A stretch of 64,000 nucleotides of DNA from positions 50,241 through 114,240 of the forward strand of contig NZ_JACXIY010000022.1 in NCBI RefSeq assembly GCF_014705655.1, read 5' to 3'. The position numbers and the translations under genes are program-made. Positions within the stretch are counted from its first letter, which is position 1. Each line of letters opens with the position of its first letter. Source of the stretch: Paenibacillus arenilitoris (lineage in GTDB: Bacteria; Bacillota; Bacilli; Paenibacillales; Paenibacillaceae). Below the pieces are notes generated by a model that was not told where the DNA came from, made no database searches, and worked only from the letters and a program-made list of their open reading frames with translations. Positions 51,260-60,608 of this stretch are shown here, piece after piece.

Positions 51260-52633
51260 ATGGGAAGAACACTGCAGCTGCCGTATATCGGGGTTCTTGC
51301 GCTGCTGGCGCTTTCCGCGGGCTGCCGGGAGGCGGCCGAACCGCCGGGGCTTCCGGAAGCGCCGGCGGCGGAGCGGATTGCGCTGCGGGCTTGGATTATC
51401 GCCAACACGCCGTTGGCGGAGCGGCATTTCCGAGCGACGATCGAGCCGTATATGGAGCAGCGTCCGAATCTGTCGGTGGAGGTTGACGTTCTAAGCTGGG
51501 ACACCGCGTGGTCCGATATTCTGGGCGCGGTGACGGGCGGCGATGGGCCCGATATTTTGCAGCTCGGCACGACATGGGTGCCTGCGGTCGCAGCGATGGA
51601 CGGGCTGGATGAGCTGACGGATAAGATCGGCGACGTCGGCGGCGCGGAGGCTTATTTGCCGGCAAGCTGGCGCTCGACGATGATCGAAGGGGAGCCGGAA
51701 GTATACGCGGTGCCCTGGTTCGTGGAAGCGCGCGTTCTGTATTACCGCAAGGACGCGTTCCGGGCGGCCGGCGTCGATCCGGAAGCGGCCTTCCGCGACT
51801 GGGGGACGTTCAAGGACGCGCTGAGCAAAGTCGACGGCGTCCGCATCGGCGGGGAATCGTTGTCCGCCTTCGAAGTGCCGGGCCGGGGCGATTGGAACGT
51901 GGCCCATAACCTCTTCCCCTGGATTTGGGGAGCCGGGGCGGACGTCCTGACGGAAGACCGGAAATCCGCGGCCTTTCATAGCGATCAGGCGGCCCGCGGC
52001 GTATCGTATTTTACGGGACTTGCCAGCGAGGGCCTGATCGACCGCGTCTCGCTCGGCAAAAACTCGTCGCAGGTCGAGAACGATTTTGCCGACGGCAAGA
52101 CGGCTGTCATTATGTCCGGCTCGTGGCTGTTCAAGGACTTGATCCTCCCCCGCGACGATGGCGGGCTCGGCGGCATCGTCCGGGAGAAGGATATCGGCGT
52201 GTCCCCGCTGCCGAAAGGCCCGTCGGGCAACTATTCGTTCGTCGGCGGGAGCGATCTGGCGGTCATGCGGGCTTCGAAGCACAAGGAAGAAGCATGGGAG
52301 CTTATCGTTTACTTGTCCGGCGACGAAGCGCAGCTTGCCTATTCGAGCAGAACGGGCATGCTTCCGGCCAAGCGGAAATGGCTCGAATCGAGGGAGCTTG
52401 CGGGAATGCCGGGGTATGCCGCCTTCGCCGAATCGGTCAAGCACGGCAAGTCGTATCCGTCCATTCCGCAGTGGGGGCCGATCGAAACGGCGCTCGTCAA
52501 GCATTTTGGCGGAATATGGGACACGGTCGCCGGTGCCGCGGGCAGCAACAGCGAGCAGGATATCCGGCGCAGGCTGGATGCGGCGGCGAGGGAAGTCAAT
52601 GTCATCTTGTCGCAAGGCCGGGAAAGCCCGTAA
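51260..52633 (+). CDS. Sugar-binding lipoprotein without permeases
   Basis: 457 aa from the ATG at 51260, about 10 nt after AGGAGGGG. Lipobox ALSAGC at about residues 15-20. Family-1 solute-binding fold with FAEIMSGSWLF-like segment (AVIMSGSWLFKDL) typical of sugar receptors. No permease gene is adjacent; the next gene is a GGDEF-EAL protein, 84 nt downstream. It may serve a remote transporter or act as a ligand sensor for that protein. Under likely catabolite control through the cre site. Confidence 0.9.
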   Translation: MGRTLQLPYIGVLALLALSAGCREAAEPPGLPEAPAAERIALRAWIIANTPLAERHFRATIEPYMEQRPNLSVEVDVLSWDTAWSDILGAVTGGDGPDILQLGTTWVPAVAAMDGLDELTDKIGDVGGAEAYLPASWRSTMIEGEPEVYAVPWFVEARVLYYRKDAFRAAGVDPEAAFRDWGTFKDALSKVDGVRIGGESLSAFEVPGRGDWNVAHNLFPWIWGAGADVLTEDRKSAAFHSDQAARGVSYFTGLASEGLIDRVSLGKNSSQVENDFADGKTAVIMSGSWLFKDLILPRDDGGLGGIVREKDIGVSPLPKGPSGNYSFVGGSDLAVMRASKHKEEAWELIVYLSGDEAQLAYSSRTGMLPAKRKWLESRELAGMPGYAAFAESVKHGKSYPSIPQWGPIETALVKHFGGIWDTVAGAAGSNSEQDIRRRLDAAAREVNVILSQGRESP

Positions 52634-52717
52634 GCGGATGCGGGCCGTTCGGATAACCGAATCGGGCCTGCTGCCGGCGTTCGGGCCACAAATCGTTTGC
52701 GGGGAGGAGATTGGGCG

Positions 52718-55192
52718 ATGCGCCGTTCGTCGAAAATCAGCATAAGCGCGCTGCCGATCAAGCGGCTGACGAAATATACGGCCTTCCGGCTGACGGTGTC
52801 CTTGCTGATCAGCGTTATTGTGATCGTCGTCGTGTTAACGGTTTTTTCGTACCGGCAATCGGTCGGCATTCTGGAGGAGGAAGCCGCGGAAGGATCGCTG
52901 CAAGCCGTCGTGCAGACGAGCCGTCATCTCGATAACGTGCTGCAGCATTACGACAAGCTGGCCGTCCGGATGGCGCACGACCAGGAGCTGCTCAATACGC
53001 TGATGATGTTCGTATTCGGCGGGGAGCGAGAGGATCGGGAGCTCGCGGCCGGCAGGGTCCACGGCATGCTGAACGGTTATTTGAACGCCAACCGGACGGC
53101 CGCGTCCATCACCTTCTTCTCGCCCGACCAGGCGAAGGTGCTGTCGACGCTGCCCCGCGAGGCGCTCGTTCCGGCAATCCGCAGCGGCAACGGGGACGGG
53201 ATCCGGGCGCTGGATTGGTTCAAGCGGCCTGAGTCCACGGAATCGGGCGGCGTGTTCCTGAATACGCGCAAGGACGCGTTCGTCAGCTTGGGCGCGGCGC
53301 CGATGGCGGCGCTTGCGTACACGATCAGAAGTCCCTTCCACGACGATAAGCTGCTCGGTTCGATACTGATCGAAATACCGGCCTGGCAGATGAGCGAGGC
53401 GTTCTCGAGCTTCAGGCTGGGCGAAAAAGGCGGCTATACGATCGTGGACGAGCGGCTGCGTACCGTTATTTATGCCGCAGACGCAGAGCGGATCGGTTCG
53501 GCTTATTCGGGACCGCTGCCAGCCGCGGCGCTTGATCGGGCGGGCGCGTCGGGCAAATTTGTCGCAAGCGACGGGGACGGCGTGGCGCACAATTATTTCT
53601 ACCAGCGATCGGACGTATCGGGCTGGACGTTGATCGGCTATTATCCGCGGGAGGAGCTGCTGGCGCCGATGCGGCGCATGCTGGCGGGCTCCGCGTGGAT
53701 CGCGCTTCTGTGCAGCGTCGCGGCGGCGTTCTTCGTCGGCGTTCTGGTGCAGCGGGGCGTCGGAAGGCCCCTCGGCAAGCTGCGGCAGCTTATGCTCGAA
53801 GGGGAGAAGGGCAATCTCAAGGTGCGGACCGACTTCCAGGCGTTTAACGAAATCGGCGAGCTCGGCCGCGCGTTTAACCGGATGATGGATCAAATTACGC
53901 TTGCGTACTACGACACCTTGACGAATCTTCCGAACCGCCGCCTGCTCGTCGACCGGATGGAGGAGGCGCGGGCGAAGGCGCAGCTGCTCGGGCAGCAGTA
54001 CGCCGTCCTGTTCGTCGATTTGGACCGCTTCAAAATCGTCAACGATTCGCTCGGTCATCATGCGGGCGATCTGCTGATCCAGCTCGTCGGGCAGCGGCTG
54101 CAGACTTGCGTCGGGGAGCACGATACGGTAGCGCGCATCGCCGGGGACGAATTCATCGTGCTGCTGCTGAATGCGAACAAGGAGCGGTCGGCGTCCGTCG
54201 CGGAATGTATTTTGGATGGGCTGCGCAAGCCGTTTGCCGTGTTCGATCAAGAGCTTCACATTTCGGCAAGCATCGGCATCGCCTACTATCCGGACGACAA
54301 CGAGGATGTCGAGACGTTGATCAAATGCGCGGATATGGCCATGTACGAGGCGAAGGCCAAGGGCAAAAACAACTACCGGCTCTATCATCCCGAGATGACG
54401 GCCCGCTCGCACGAGCGGATGCGCATCGAGAACGACCTGCACCGGGCGCTGGAAAACAACGAATTCGAGCTTCACTACCAGCCGAGAGTCGATGCAAGGA
54501 CGGGGCGGATCGCCGGCAGCGAGGCGCTCCTGCGCTGGAATCACGCCGCCCTGGGCCTTATCCCGCCGGACAAGTTCATTCCGATCGCGGAGGAGACGGG
54601 TCTTATCGTCCCGATCGGCGAATGGGTGCTCGGCGAAGCGTGCAGGCAGAACAAGGCTTGGCAGGAGGCGGGCTATCCGCCGATGCGCATGGCCGTCAAC
54701 GTGTCCGGCCGGCAGTTCGAGAGCGGGCTGATGGCATGCGTGTCGCGCGTCATACGCGATACCGGGCTCGAGGAGCGCTGGCTCGAGGTGGAAATTACCG
54801 AAAGCGTGCTCATCGACAACGAAGCGATTATTAACGATACGCTGAGGCGCCTGAAGGCGAAGGGCATCCATCTGTCGATCGACGATTTCGGCACGGGGTA
54901 TTCCTCTCTCGCCTTCCTGATGAAATTCGAGGTCGATACGCTGAAGCTCGACAAGTCCTTCGTGCACGGCATTTTATGGAACAAGGACAACCAGGCGATC
55001 GCCACCGCGGTAATCGCGCTCGCCCACAACCTTGGCATGTCCGTTGTGTCGGAGGGCGTGGAGACGAAGGAAGAGTACAGCTTCCTGCAGGAGCGCGGCT
55101 CCGACGAGATGCAGGGCTACTTCATCAGCAAGCCGCTTCCGGCGGATGCGTACGAACGGAGTATCCTGGCGAAGCGGCGGCTGGTGGGATAA
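52718..55192 (+). CDS. Membrane GGDEF-EAL cyclic-di-GMP protein
   Basis: 824 aa from the ATG at 52718 (GGGGAGGAG 9 nt upstream). Membrane segment about residues 30-52, an extracellular Cache-like sensor to about 325, second membrane segment, HAMP (about 345-400), GGDEF domain with AGDEF at 475-479, and EAL domain with EALLRW from Glu602 and DDFGTGYSSL. AGDEF is an accepted active form of GGDEF; all EAL catalytic residues I can check by eye are present. It may make and/or break c-di-GMP. Lies behind an orphan sugar receptor. Confidence 0.93.
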   Translation: MRRSSKISISALPIKRLTKYTAFRLTVSLLISVIVIVVVLTVFSYRQSVGILEEEAAEGSLQAVVQTSRHLDNVLQHYDKLAVRMAHDQELLNTLMMFVFGGEREDRELAAGRVHGMLNGYLNANRTAASITFFSPDQAKVLSTLPREALVPAIRSGNGDGIRALDWFKRPESTESGGVFLNTRKDAFVSLGAAPMAALAYTIRSPFHDDKLLGSILIEIPAWQMSEAFSSFRLGEKGGYTIVDERLRTVIYAADAERIGSAYSGPLPAAALDRAGASGKFVASDGDGVAHNYFYQRSDVSGWTLIGYYPREELLAPMRRMLAGSAWIALLCSVAAAFFVGVLVQRGVGRPLGKLRQLMLEGEKGNLKVRTDFQAFNEIGELGRAFNRMMDQITLAYYDTLTNLPNRRLLVDRMEEARAKAQLLGQQYAVLFVDLDRFKIVNDSLGHHAGDLLIQLVGQRLQTCVGEHDTVARIAGDEFIVLLLNANKERSASVAECILDGLRKPFAVFDQELHISASIGIAYYPDDNEDVETLIKCADMAMYEAKAKGKNNYRLYHPEMTARSHERMRIENDLHRALENNEFELHYQPRVDARTGRIAGSEALLRWNHAALGLIPPDKFIPIAEETGLIVPIGEWVLGEACRQNKAWQEAGYPPMRMAVNVSGRQFESGLMACVSRVIRDTGLEERWLEVEITESVLIDNEAIINDTLRRLKAKGIHLSIDDFGTGYSSLAFLMKFEVDTLKLDKSFVHGILWNKDNQAIATAVIALAHNLGMSVVSEGVETKEEYSFLQERGSDEMQGYFISKPLPADAYERSILAKRRLVG

Positions 55193-55295
55193 AGTATTAT
55201 AAGTTTTAGACCGACCCCAATCATCCACACGGCGGCAGCCAGGAACGAGAAAGTACAGTCATAGCTGCCGCTGTTTTATTGAGCTCTTGTAACCG

Positions 55296-55721
55296 TTAGC
55301 GTAACGGCTGGATGAGTGCAACCAAAGCTGCCGCGGTTTCTTTTAAGCGGCCTTTGGCATTTGTTGCATCTATAGGTTCTAACCAACCAAAACCGTCTGA
55401 TTCGTAGCGTGGGAAGACGTGCATATGATAATGGGTTAGATCATTGAACTTTCCGTTGTTTTGAAGGATGGTAATGCCTTCCGGTTGAAAATGAGATTTT
55501 AGCAGCTTAGCGAGGAATCTAGATGTACGCATAATAACTGTTGCCGTAACCTCATCTAAGTCATCGACATCGTGAAAATGCTTCTTAGGCAGGATCAGTA
55601 TGTGACCTTCATTTAATGGGGCGATATCAAGAATGCAAGTGACCCGATCATTTTCATAAATAATATTAGTTTCAATCTCTTTATTGGCTAGCTGGCAACC
55701 TAGACAGGTACGTTCGGGCAC
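55296..55721 (-). CDS. HIT-family nucleotide hydrolase/transferase
   Basis: 141 aa. HIT triad at HYHMHVFPR (His-x-His-x-Val, one step short of the three-His form), preceded by NEGHILILPKKH. An N-terminal CLGCQLA could bind zinc. Acts on nucleotides with phosphoramidate or phosphate linkages; the substrate is unknown. More AT-rich than the upstream gene block and the start of a minus-strand AT-rich set. Confidence 0.87.
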   Translation of the reverse strand: MPERTCLGCQLANKEIETNIIYENDRVTCILDIAPLNEGHILILPKKHFHDVDDLDEVTATVIMRTSRFLAKLLKSHFQPEGITILQNNGKFNDLTHYHMHVFPRYESDGFGWLEPIDATNAKGRLKETAAALVALIQPLR

Positions 55722-55780
55722 CTTTCTTCCCCCTTAGTAAGACGGCTAAAGCAGCGAATGCCCGGACTGCCGTTTCTCGT

Positions 55781-56497
55781 TTATAAGACCTTTAACTCGC
55801 CGTTCCGGAAGTAATAGATATCCTCTCTTTTGAAGCCGTACGCTCCGTTCGCATGCTTAATGTGCGGCTCAAACGTAAAGAAAGCCGCTTCTCCAATCTT
55901 CCTCGTATTCCCTCGTTCAAAATAACTTCTTTCCTCTTTATGAAATTCAATGGTATGTCCGAGGTTTCCAGCGAAATCGAGGTTCACGTAACCGAGTTGT
56001 TGGATCGCCCGGTTCATATGGAGATAGACTTCCTCAAAGGTCTTTTCTGGCTCAACATACGCTTTAAACAAACGGCGAAGCTGCTTCTCTGTATGTAACC
56101 CATGCCCAAACTCGTCTGCAAAAGAGTTATGTTGGCATTGAAGCTGAATTTCATCGACCGCACTACCCTCGATCACAATAAAGGTACGGGCATAGTCTCC
56201 CCAGAATGCGTTGATCTCCGGACTCAGATCGACCGTCACAATGTCGTTCTTGCCTACTTTTTGCTCCGACGGCCGGTAATCCCTCCCTGATTCAGAAATG
56301 TTTGTTCTCGTTCCCACATGAACGAAAGCCCCGATATTGTAGTACCAAAACCGCTCAACCCCTTTTTGCCTTAAAATATCCTCCGCTTTCATTACGATTT
56401 CACGTTCAGTTATTCCCTCTTTAATGAAAGTCCCTAGTTCTTTCATCGAACTTTTTGCAATCGATTGAACATAAAGATAGTCCGAGAAGTGCTTCAC
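55781..56497 (-). CDS. M24-family metallopeptidase
   Basis: 238 aa. Pita-bread fold with five metal ligands in order: VTVDLSPE (Asp), WGDYART (Asp), NLGHTIEF (His), FFTFEPH (Glu) and the final KREDIYYF (Glu). Xaa-Pro aminopeptidase/methionine aminopeptidase superfamily, but short and without the N-terminal domain of full prolidases. AT-rich codon use. Confidence 0.87.
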   Translation of the reverse strand: MKHFSDYLYVQSIAKSSMKELGTFIKEGITEREIVMKAEDILRQKGVERFWYYNIGAFVHVGTRTNISESGRDYRPSEQKVGKNDIVTVDLSPEINAFWGDYARTFIVIEGSAVDEIQLQCQHNSFADEFGHGLHTEKQLRRLFKAYVEPEKTFEEVYLHMNRAIQQLGYVNLDFAGNLGHTIEFHKEERSYFERGNTRKIGEAAFFTFEPHIKHANGAYGFKREDIYYFRNGELKVL

Positions 56498-56555
56498 AAG
56501 TTACCTCCACCTGGGTTAAACTTTGTAACTTTCATAATTGAAGCTTTTCTTTAAT

Positions 56556-56774
56556 TCACACCGCAACTTCATTTGCACTCAAAATCGAGTTGTTTATTCT
56601 AATGTAATTCTCCCTTGTTAACTCACCTTCTTCTGAATTTAATCTTTGTTTTTCCATCGAAGTTAATAAATTCCGTTCAGACCATTCAATGTTTCTCTTC
56701 GTAGGCTTATGCTCCAGTCTTAGTGGAGTTTTATTGCGGTTAAGTCTTACATCTAAATCCGCCTCAAGCTCCAC
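56556..56774 (-). CDS. Small hypothetical protein, coupled
   Basis: 72 aa from a GTG at 56774 that overlaps the end of the upstream gene by 11 nt. Charged, no membrane segment, no family recognised. The GGAGCTTGAGG context could serve as a weak ribosome binding site. Could be a chance frame. Confidence 0.35.
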   Translation of the reverse strand: MELEADLDVRLNRNKTPLRLEHKPTKRNIEWSERNLLTSMEKQRLNSEEGELTRENYIRINNSILSANEVAV

Positions 56775-57162
56775 GAAATAAATCTCTAGAAACAGTGGAT
56801 ATCAGATCCTCCAATGAACCAATGCACTGTTCGACTTCATCTAAATGATAAAATGTACTTGTCGTTCCAAAATCGTTGATATCATGTGTTGGGGAGTATA
56901 AGTATATTTTCTTTTTAGTTCCTAGAGCAATTCCTAACTCCACATGGCTGCCTTTCCCAGCAGGCATCATTACAATTACTATATCTGCCTCCAAGACTCC
57001 TGCCAATTCTTCTTGGCCAATCTCGCGGAGTTTCGAAATTGAATCCACCTTTGAGTGCTTTGTCCAATCGTAAGTCTGTATAAAGTCACGAGATTTCAAA
57101 ACCTCTGCAACGACCCGAACATTATCTTCATTTCTGAGACTGGATGCTATGTAAAATTTCAT
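56764..57162 (-). CDS. Nucleoside 2-deoxyribosyltransferase-like protein
   Basis: 132 aa from the ATG at 57162, right after GGAAAGG; the frame extends to 57216 but lacks a better start. MKFYIASSLRNEDNVRVVAE, DIVIVMMPAGKGSHVELGIA (Glu is the nucleophile in this family) and KKIYLYSPTHD follow the usual order. Would exchange or hydrolyse bases of deoxynucleosides or nucleotides. Confidence 0.75.
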   Translation of the reverse strand: MKFYIASSLRNEDNVRVVAEVLKSRDFIQTYDWTKHSKVDSISKLREIGQEELAGVLEADIVIVMMPAGKGSHVELGIALGTKKKIYLYSPTHDINDFGTTSTFYHLDEVEQCIGSLEDLISTVSRDLFRGA

Positions 57163-57223
57163 GTCCTTTCCCCAATCCGATATACTATCGTTCGCCGTTA
57201 GAACAAGGTAGCTCAATAAAGAT

Positions 57224-58003
57224 TTACCTTTTATCAGCTACCACAAAAAGGTAATCACCAAGATCACTACTGTAACGATCTAGGATATCATGAATTCGTC
57301 CACTTTCAATATCACTTTTTAGTCGGGTGCAGCCAACGCTAATCTCTTCTTTTGATGCCAAATTAGCAAAGGTTGATATTCCTGAACGTACTTTCGGGTT
57401 CAGGTACATGTTTGGTTCATGTTTGCCGCTGTAAAGGAAAAAGTCCTGTAAGCTCGGTTGAATTAAGAATGTTTCTAGCCCCTCGATTTTAAACCCAGCT
57501 CTCTTTAGATAATCCACTACGTCCGAAACTCTTGGCATTTGATTGCAAGAATCAATCATCGTCTTGGGAAAGTATTCTTTTAACCAATACCGTTCCATTT
57601 GGTCTGGAGAAGAAGTGAAAATAACGAATCTCCCTTTATCTAAAACTCTGTGCACTTGTTGGAATGCATTCAATAAATCCTTAAAATGATGTATCGCTAA
57701 AATACAGGTTGCCCCGTAAAACTCTCCGTTTGTATACGGCAAATCAATAACATCCGCTTGATCCCAAACAACATGATTTGATTTGCTGCGCGCTTTATTG
57801 AGCATTTCCTCCGATATATCCGTCCCCGTCATATTAAGCCCCAATTCTGATAGAGCGACCGTATAATTACCGGTCCCACAAGCAACATCAACAATTTTTG
57901 AATCATCAAAAACCTGCAGGTGGTTCATTAACCGTCGGGTAATTTCTGAATCTGCTTTACGTGATGTGTCATACTCTATTCCAATTACATCGTATAACGC
58001 CAT
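57224..58003 (-). CDS. Class I SAM-dependent methyltransferase
   Basis: 259 aa. SAM-binding motif I VDVACGTGNYTVALSE (about residues 38-53), motif II GTDISEEML, motif III ATCILAIHHFKDL. Resembles UbiE/Methyltransf_11-type enzymes. Acceptor unknown. AT-rich codon use, minus-strand set with the deoxyribosyltransferase-like gene 61 nt downstream. Confidence 0.87.
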   Translation of the reverse strand: MALYDVIGIEYDTSRKADSEITRRLMNHLQVFDDSKIVDVACGTGNYTVALSELGLNMTGTDISEEMLNKARSKSNHVVWDQADVIDLPYTNGEFYGATCILAIHHFKDLLNAFQQVHRVLDKGRFVIFTSSPDQMERYWLKEYFPKTMIDSCNQMPRVSDVVDYLKRAGFKIEGLETFLIQPSLQDFFLYSGKHEPNMYLNPKVRSGISTFANLASKEEISVGCTRLKSDIESGRIHDILDRYSSDLGDYLFVVADKR

Positions 58004-58101
58004 ATGGGAATCAGACCCTCTCTCTACAGCTAGTTTAACAACATATTACTATAAACTAGGAATCCTGGCGGATAGACCATTGCGTCAAACTGCCAAATAC
58101 C

Positions 58102-58224
58102 TCAATAAAAGAAAAAGAGCTCCATTGGATTGTCATGTTGTTCATCCTCAATAAGTTGATTGTTTAATACAGCAAGATTGTCCAAATCGTTATCAGAGCA
58201 AATTCGAATTGTTATTTGATTCAT
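58102..58224 (-). pseudogene. GNAT N-terminal fragment (40 aa)
   Basis: An ATG at 58224 with GGGGTG upstream starts MNQITIRICSDNDLDNLAVL followed by about 15 residues ending DEQHDNPM, the opening of many GNAT acetyltransferases. After that the frame turns to ELFFFY and a stop at 58102. No continuation of motif A is seen downstream. A broken gene at the edge of the AT-rich set. Confidence 0.55.
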
Positions 58225-58358
58225 TTTTGACACCCCAGTATTAGATCGACATCATGGAGTATTCGCTTAATGGTTAAATTATCCTGCAAAATCGCCAATA
58301 GGGGACCTTGGCGCTGGCAATGACGCGGTTGCGCGACAGCCACTCGCGTCCTGCCGCT

Positions 58359-58853
58359 TTACCCGTTCGGCACGTAGTAGCTGTACGATTTGTACGCGTT
58401 CTTCGTCCGAATCGGCGTGCCGCGAAAAAGTCCGTTCGCGGTCGATGCTGCCCGCGTGATCATTTGATTGCTCAGCTCGACTACCGCATCGGAAGCTTCA
58501 ACCTCTTCGAGAGGCCAAAACCTCAGTTCGGAGATTTCGCGCTCATCCCTCGCGGGCGTCCCGCTTACGTTCTGCATCTCAAACACGAAATAGACGCTCG
58601 ATAGGGTACCGCCGTCGCCGCTTGCTTGCACGCCGGTCCGCACGCCTGCCAAACGTCCGGCCGACGCCGCAAGGCCGGTCTCTTCCTTAAACTCGCGCTC
58701 TGCAGCCTCCTCGATGGATTCGCCGGCTTCGACGAAGCCTCCCGGCAGCATCCACATGCCTTTGTTCCGTCCGTAGTCGATTCGGACCAGCAGGACGCGG
58801 CCATGCTCGAAATAAATTCCGCCAGCCGCCGCTTGCCATACGTTTTCACGCAT
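58359..58853 (-). CDS. NUDIX hydrolase
   Basis: 164 aa from the ATG at 58853, 9 nt after AAGGAG; earlier in-frame ATGs (58862, 58859) abut that site. Nudix box GGFVEAGESIEEAAEREFKE followed by ETGL, complete. GC content is back to the chromosomal norm. Substrate not predictable. Confidence 0.88.
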   Translation of the reverse strand: MRENVWQAAAGGIYFEHGRVLLVRIDYGRNKGMWMLPGGFVEAGESIEEAAEREFKEETGLAASAGRLAGVRTGVQASGDGGTLSSVYFVFEMQNVSGTPARDEREISELRFWPLEEVEASDAVVELSNQMITRAASTANGLFRGTPIRTKNAYKSYSYYVPNG

Positions 58854-59058
58854 CGGCATCATCTCCTTAACAAGACTTTCCCCAACTATAACGCCATCAG
58901 GGAAAATATAGAAATATCGGTAACCAATATCGGCATAGGCGCAAGCTATAATGCGTAAAAACGGATTGTCCTTAACCCACAAGCCGTCTATAATAATGGA
59001 AAATATGTGGAGGAAAAGCGTAGAGGTACGCCTAACAATCCTGCGGGGAGGTACGACA

Positions 59059-59985
59059 ATGACGGCCTACGAAAAACCAAGCTTGAACGAGGAAAATGTA
59101 GCGCGGCTGCTGGAGGAATTGTACGGCATGCTGATAGAGGACGTATCCCCGGTCGGGGGCGGCAATTTGAGCAGCGTATTTTTTTTCCAAAAGGGCGGTA
59201 ATGCCTTCGTCATTCGTTTCAGCGATTTGGAAGGCGCGTATGCGCGGGAACGCTGCGTTTCTCGCCTGCTGGCGTCCCAAGGGGTGCCGTATCCGAAAGC
59301 GCTGGAAGAAGGGCGGTACGGAAGCTTGACGTATTCGGTCTCGGAGCGCCTGCCGGGCGGCATGCTCGCGGATTTGCCGGATGCGCAAAAGGGTTCGCTG
59401 CTGCCCGATCTGGTCCGCGTCGTCACGAAGATGAACTTTGCCGACGTCGCCCGGACGAGGGGCTTCGGCTGGCTGGACGCCGACGGGAACGGAACGTACG
59501 ATACTTGGCAGCAGTATATTGCCGACTTTTACAAGGAAGACCAGACGGGAACCTTCTGGGAAAATTGGACGGACCTGTTCCGTTCGACCTGCCTGGAGAA
59601 GGAGGTATTCGACGAGTGCTACGCGCGGCTGATGGCTTTCGCGCCGTATAACGCGCCGCACCGGCATTTTGTCCATAACGATTGCCATGCCTGGAATATG
59701 CTGACGGACGGCCGGTCAATTACCGGCATTATCGACGCCAACGGCCTGTACGGCGATTTTCTCATCGATCTGTCGATTGCGGAGACGGCGGTGCCCGGGC
59801 ATGACGTCATCGCGGCTTTTCGGGAATACCATGACCGGCAGGGGATCGCGGTGCCCGATTTCAAGGAAAGAATGCTAGGCGCCCGTTACTACAAAGGGCT
59901 CGACGCGATGCGCTTCTACGCGAAGATGGGCTGGCAGGACGCTTACCGGCATACGCGCGACCGACTGCTGTATTTGACGAATTAG
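59059..59985 (+). CDS. APH-family phosphotransferase
   Basis: 308 aa from the ATG at 59059 (GGGGAGG 7 nt upstream). Catalytic loop HNDCHAWNML (His206, Asp208, Asn213) and metal-binding IIDANGLYGDFLIDLS. Cys-His replaces the more usual loop residues. It is a small-molecule kinase of the aminoglycoside phosphotransferase superfamily; not closely similar to the one at 43350. Substrate unknown. Confidence 0.87.
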   Translation: MTAYEKPSLNEENVARLLEELYGMLIEDVSPVGGGNLSSVFFFQKGGNAFVIRFSDLEGAYARERCVSRLLASQGVPYPKALEEGRYGSLTYSVSERLPGGMLADLPDAQKGSLLPDLVRVVTKMNFADVARTRGFGWLDADGNGTYDTWQQYIADFYKEDQTGTFWENWTDLFRSTCLEKEVFDECYARLMAFAPYNAPHRHFVHNDCHAWNMLTDGRSITGIIDANGLYGDFLIDLSIAETAVPGHDVIAAFREYHDRQGIAVPDFKERMLGARYYKGLDAMRFYAKMGWQDAYRHTRDRLLYLTN

Positions 59986-60057
59986 CTTTATGTGGTGTAG
60001 TACGGTACGTGCTGCGGGTTATAATGGTAATAAAAAAGCGCTGGGGAGGTAAGCGGT

Positions 60058-60483
60058 ATGGATTGGAATTACTACAATACATTCATTACGGTATCGCCGG
60101 ATTGCCCGGCGGAGTTCGGCACGGTGCCGCCGGACAAGAAGGACGGGCGGACCAAGCCGGGACTGGAGTACGAGCTTGCGGCCGGGCATCCGTACGGCTA
60201 TACGCAGGAGGAAATGCTCTACGAGGTTCACGTCCGTCATAAAGGCTATTCGCCCGAAGTTCTGGCTGAGAAGGGAGAGGAAATCCGGGCGGAATTTTTT
60301 TCGAAGCCGAAGGCGTGCTTCCGGGCGTCGATGCTGCCGAAGAAATACGGCTGGGGCGTCCATTTCAACGAGGAGGGCAAAATGGCGCTCGTCCCGATGG
60401 AGTCGGAAGCCTACCACCGGTTCGCGAGCAACGAGGAAGGGAAGCTGAAGGTCGTGCCCGGAATGAGAAGCAGCAAAAAATAG
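60058..60483 (+). CDS. DUF6157-type hypothetical protein
   Basis: 141 aa, ATG 60058 after GGGGAGG. NYYNTFITVSPDCPAEFGTV near the start, LEYELAAGHPYGYTQEEMLY and a C-terminal KYGWGVHFNEEGKMAL agree with my memory of the DUF6157 family. Soluble, no signal. Function unknown. A TATAAT at 60020-60025 may be its -10. Confidence 0.8.
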   Translation: MDWNYYNTFITVSPDCPAEFGTVPPDKKDGRTKPGLEYELAAGHPYGYTQEEMLYEVHVRHKGYSPEVLAEKGEEIRAEFFSKPKACFRASMLPKKYGWGVHFNEEGKMALVPMESEAYHRFASNEEGKLKVVPGMRSSKK

Positions 60484-60608
60484 CGGGCGCCGGATAGGCG
60501 GCATGCCATCCTTTTATCGCCGAAAGAAATTATAGGCATTTTGGACTATGAAAAAATAGTCGCATTTTGTCGATTAATGTCTTATCACGATGAGGTGGAG
60601 TGGATGGC

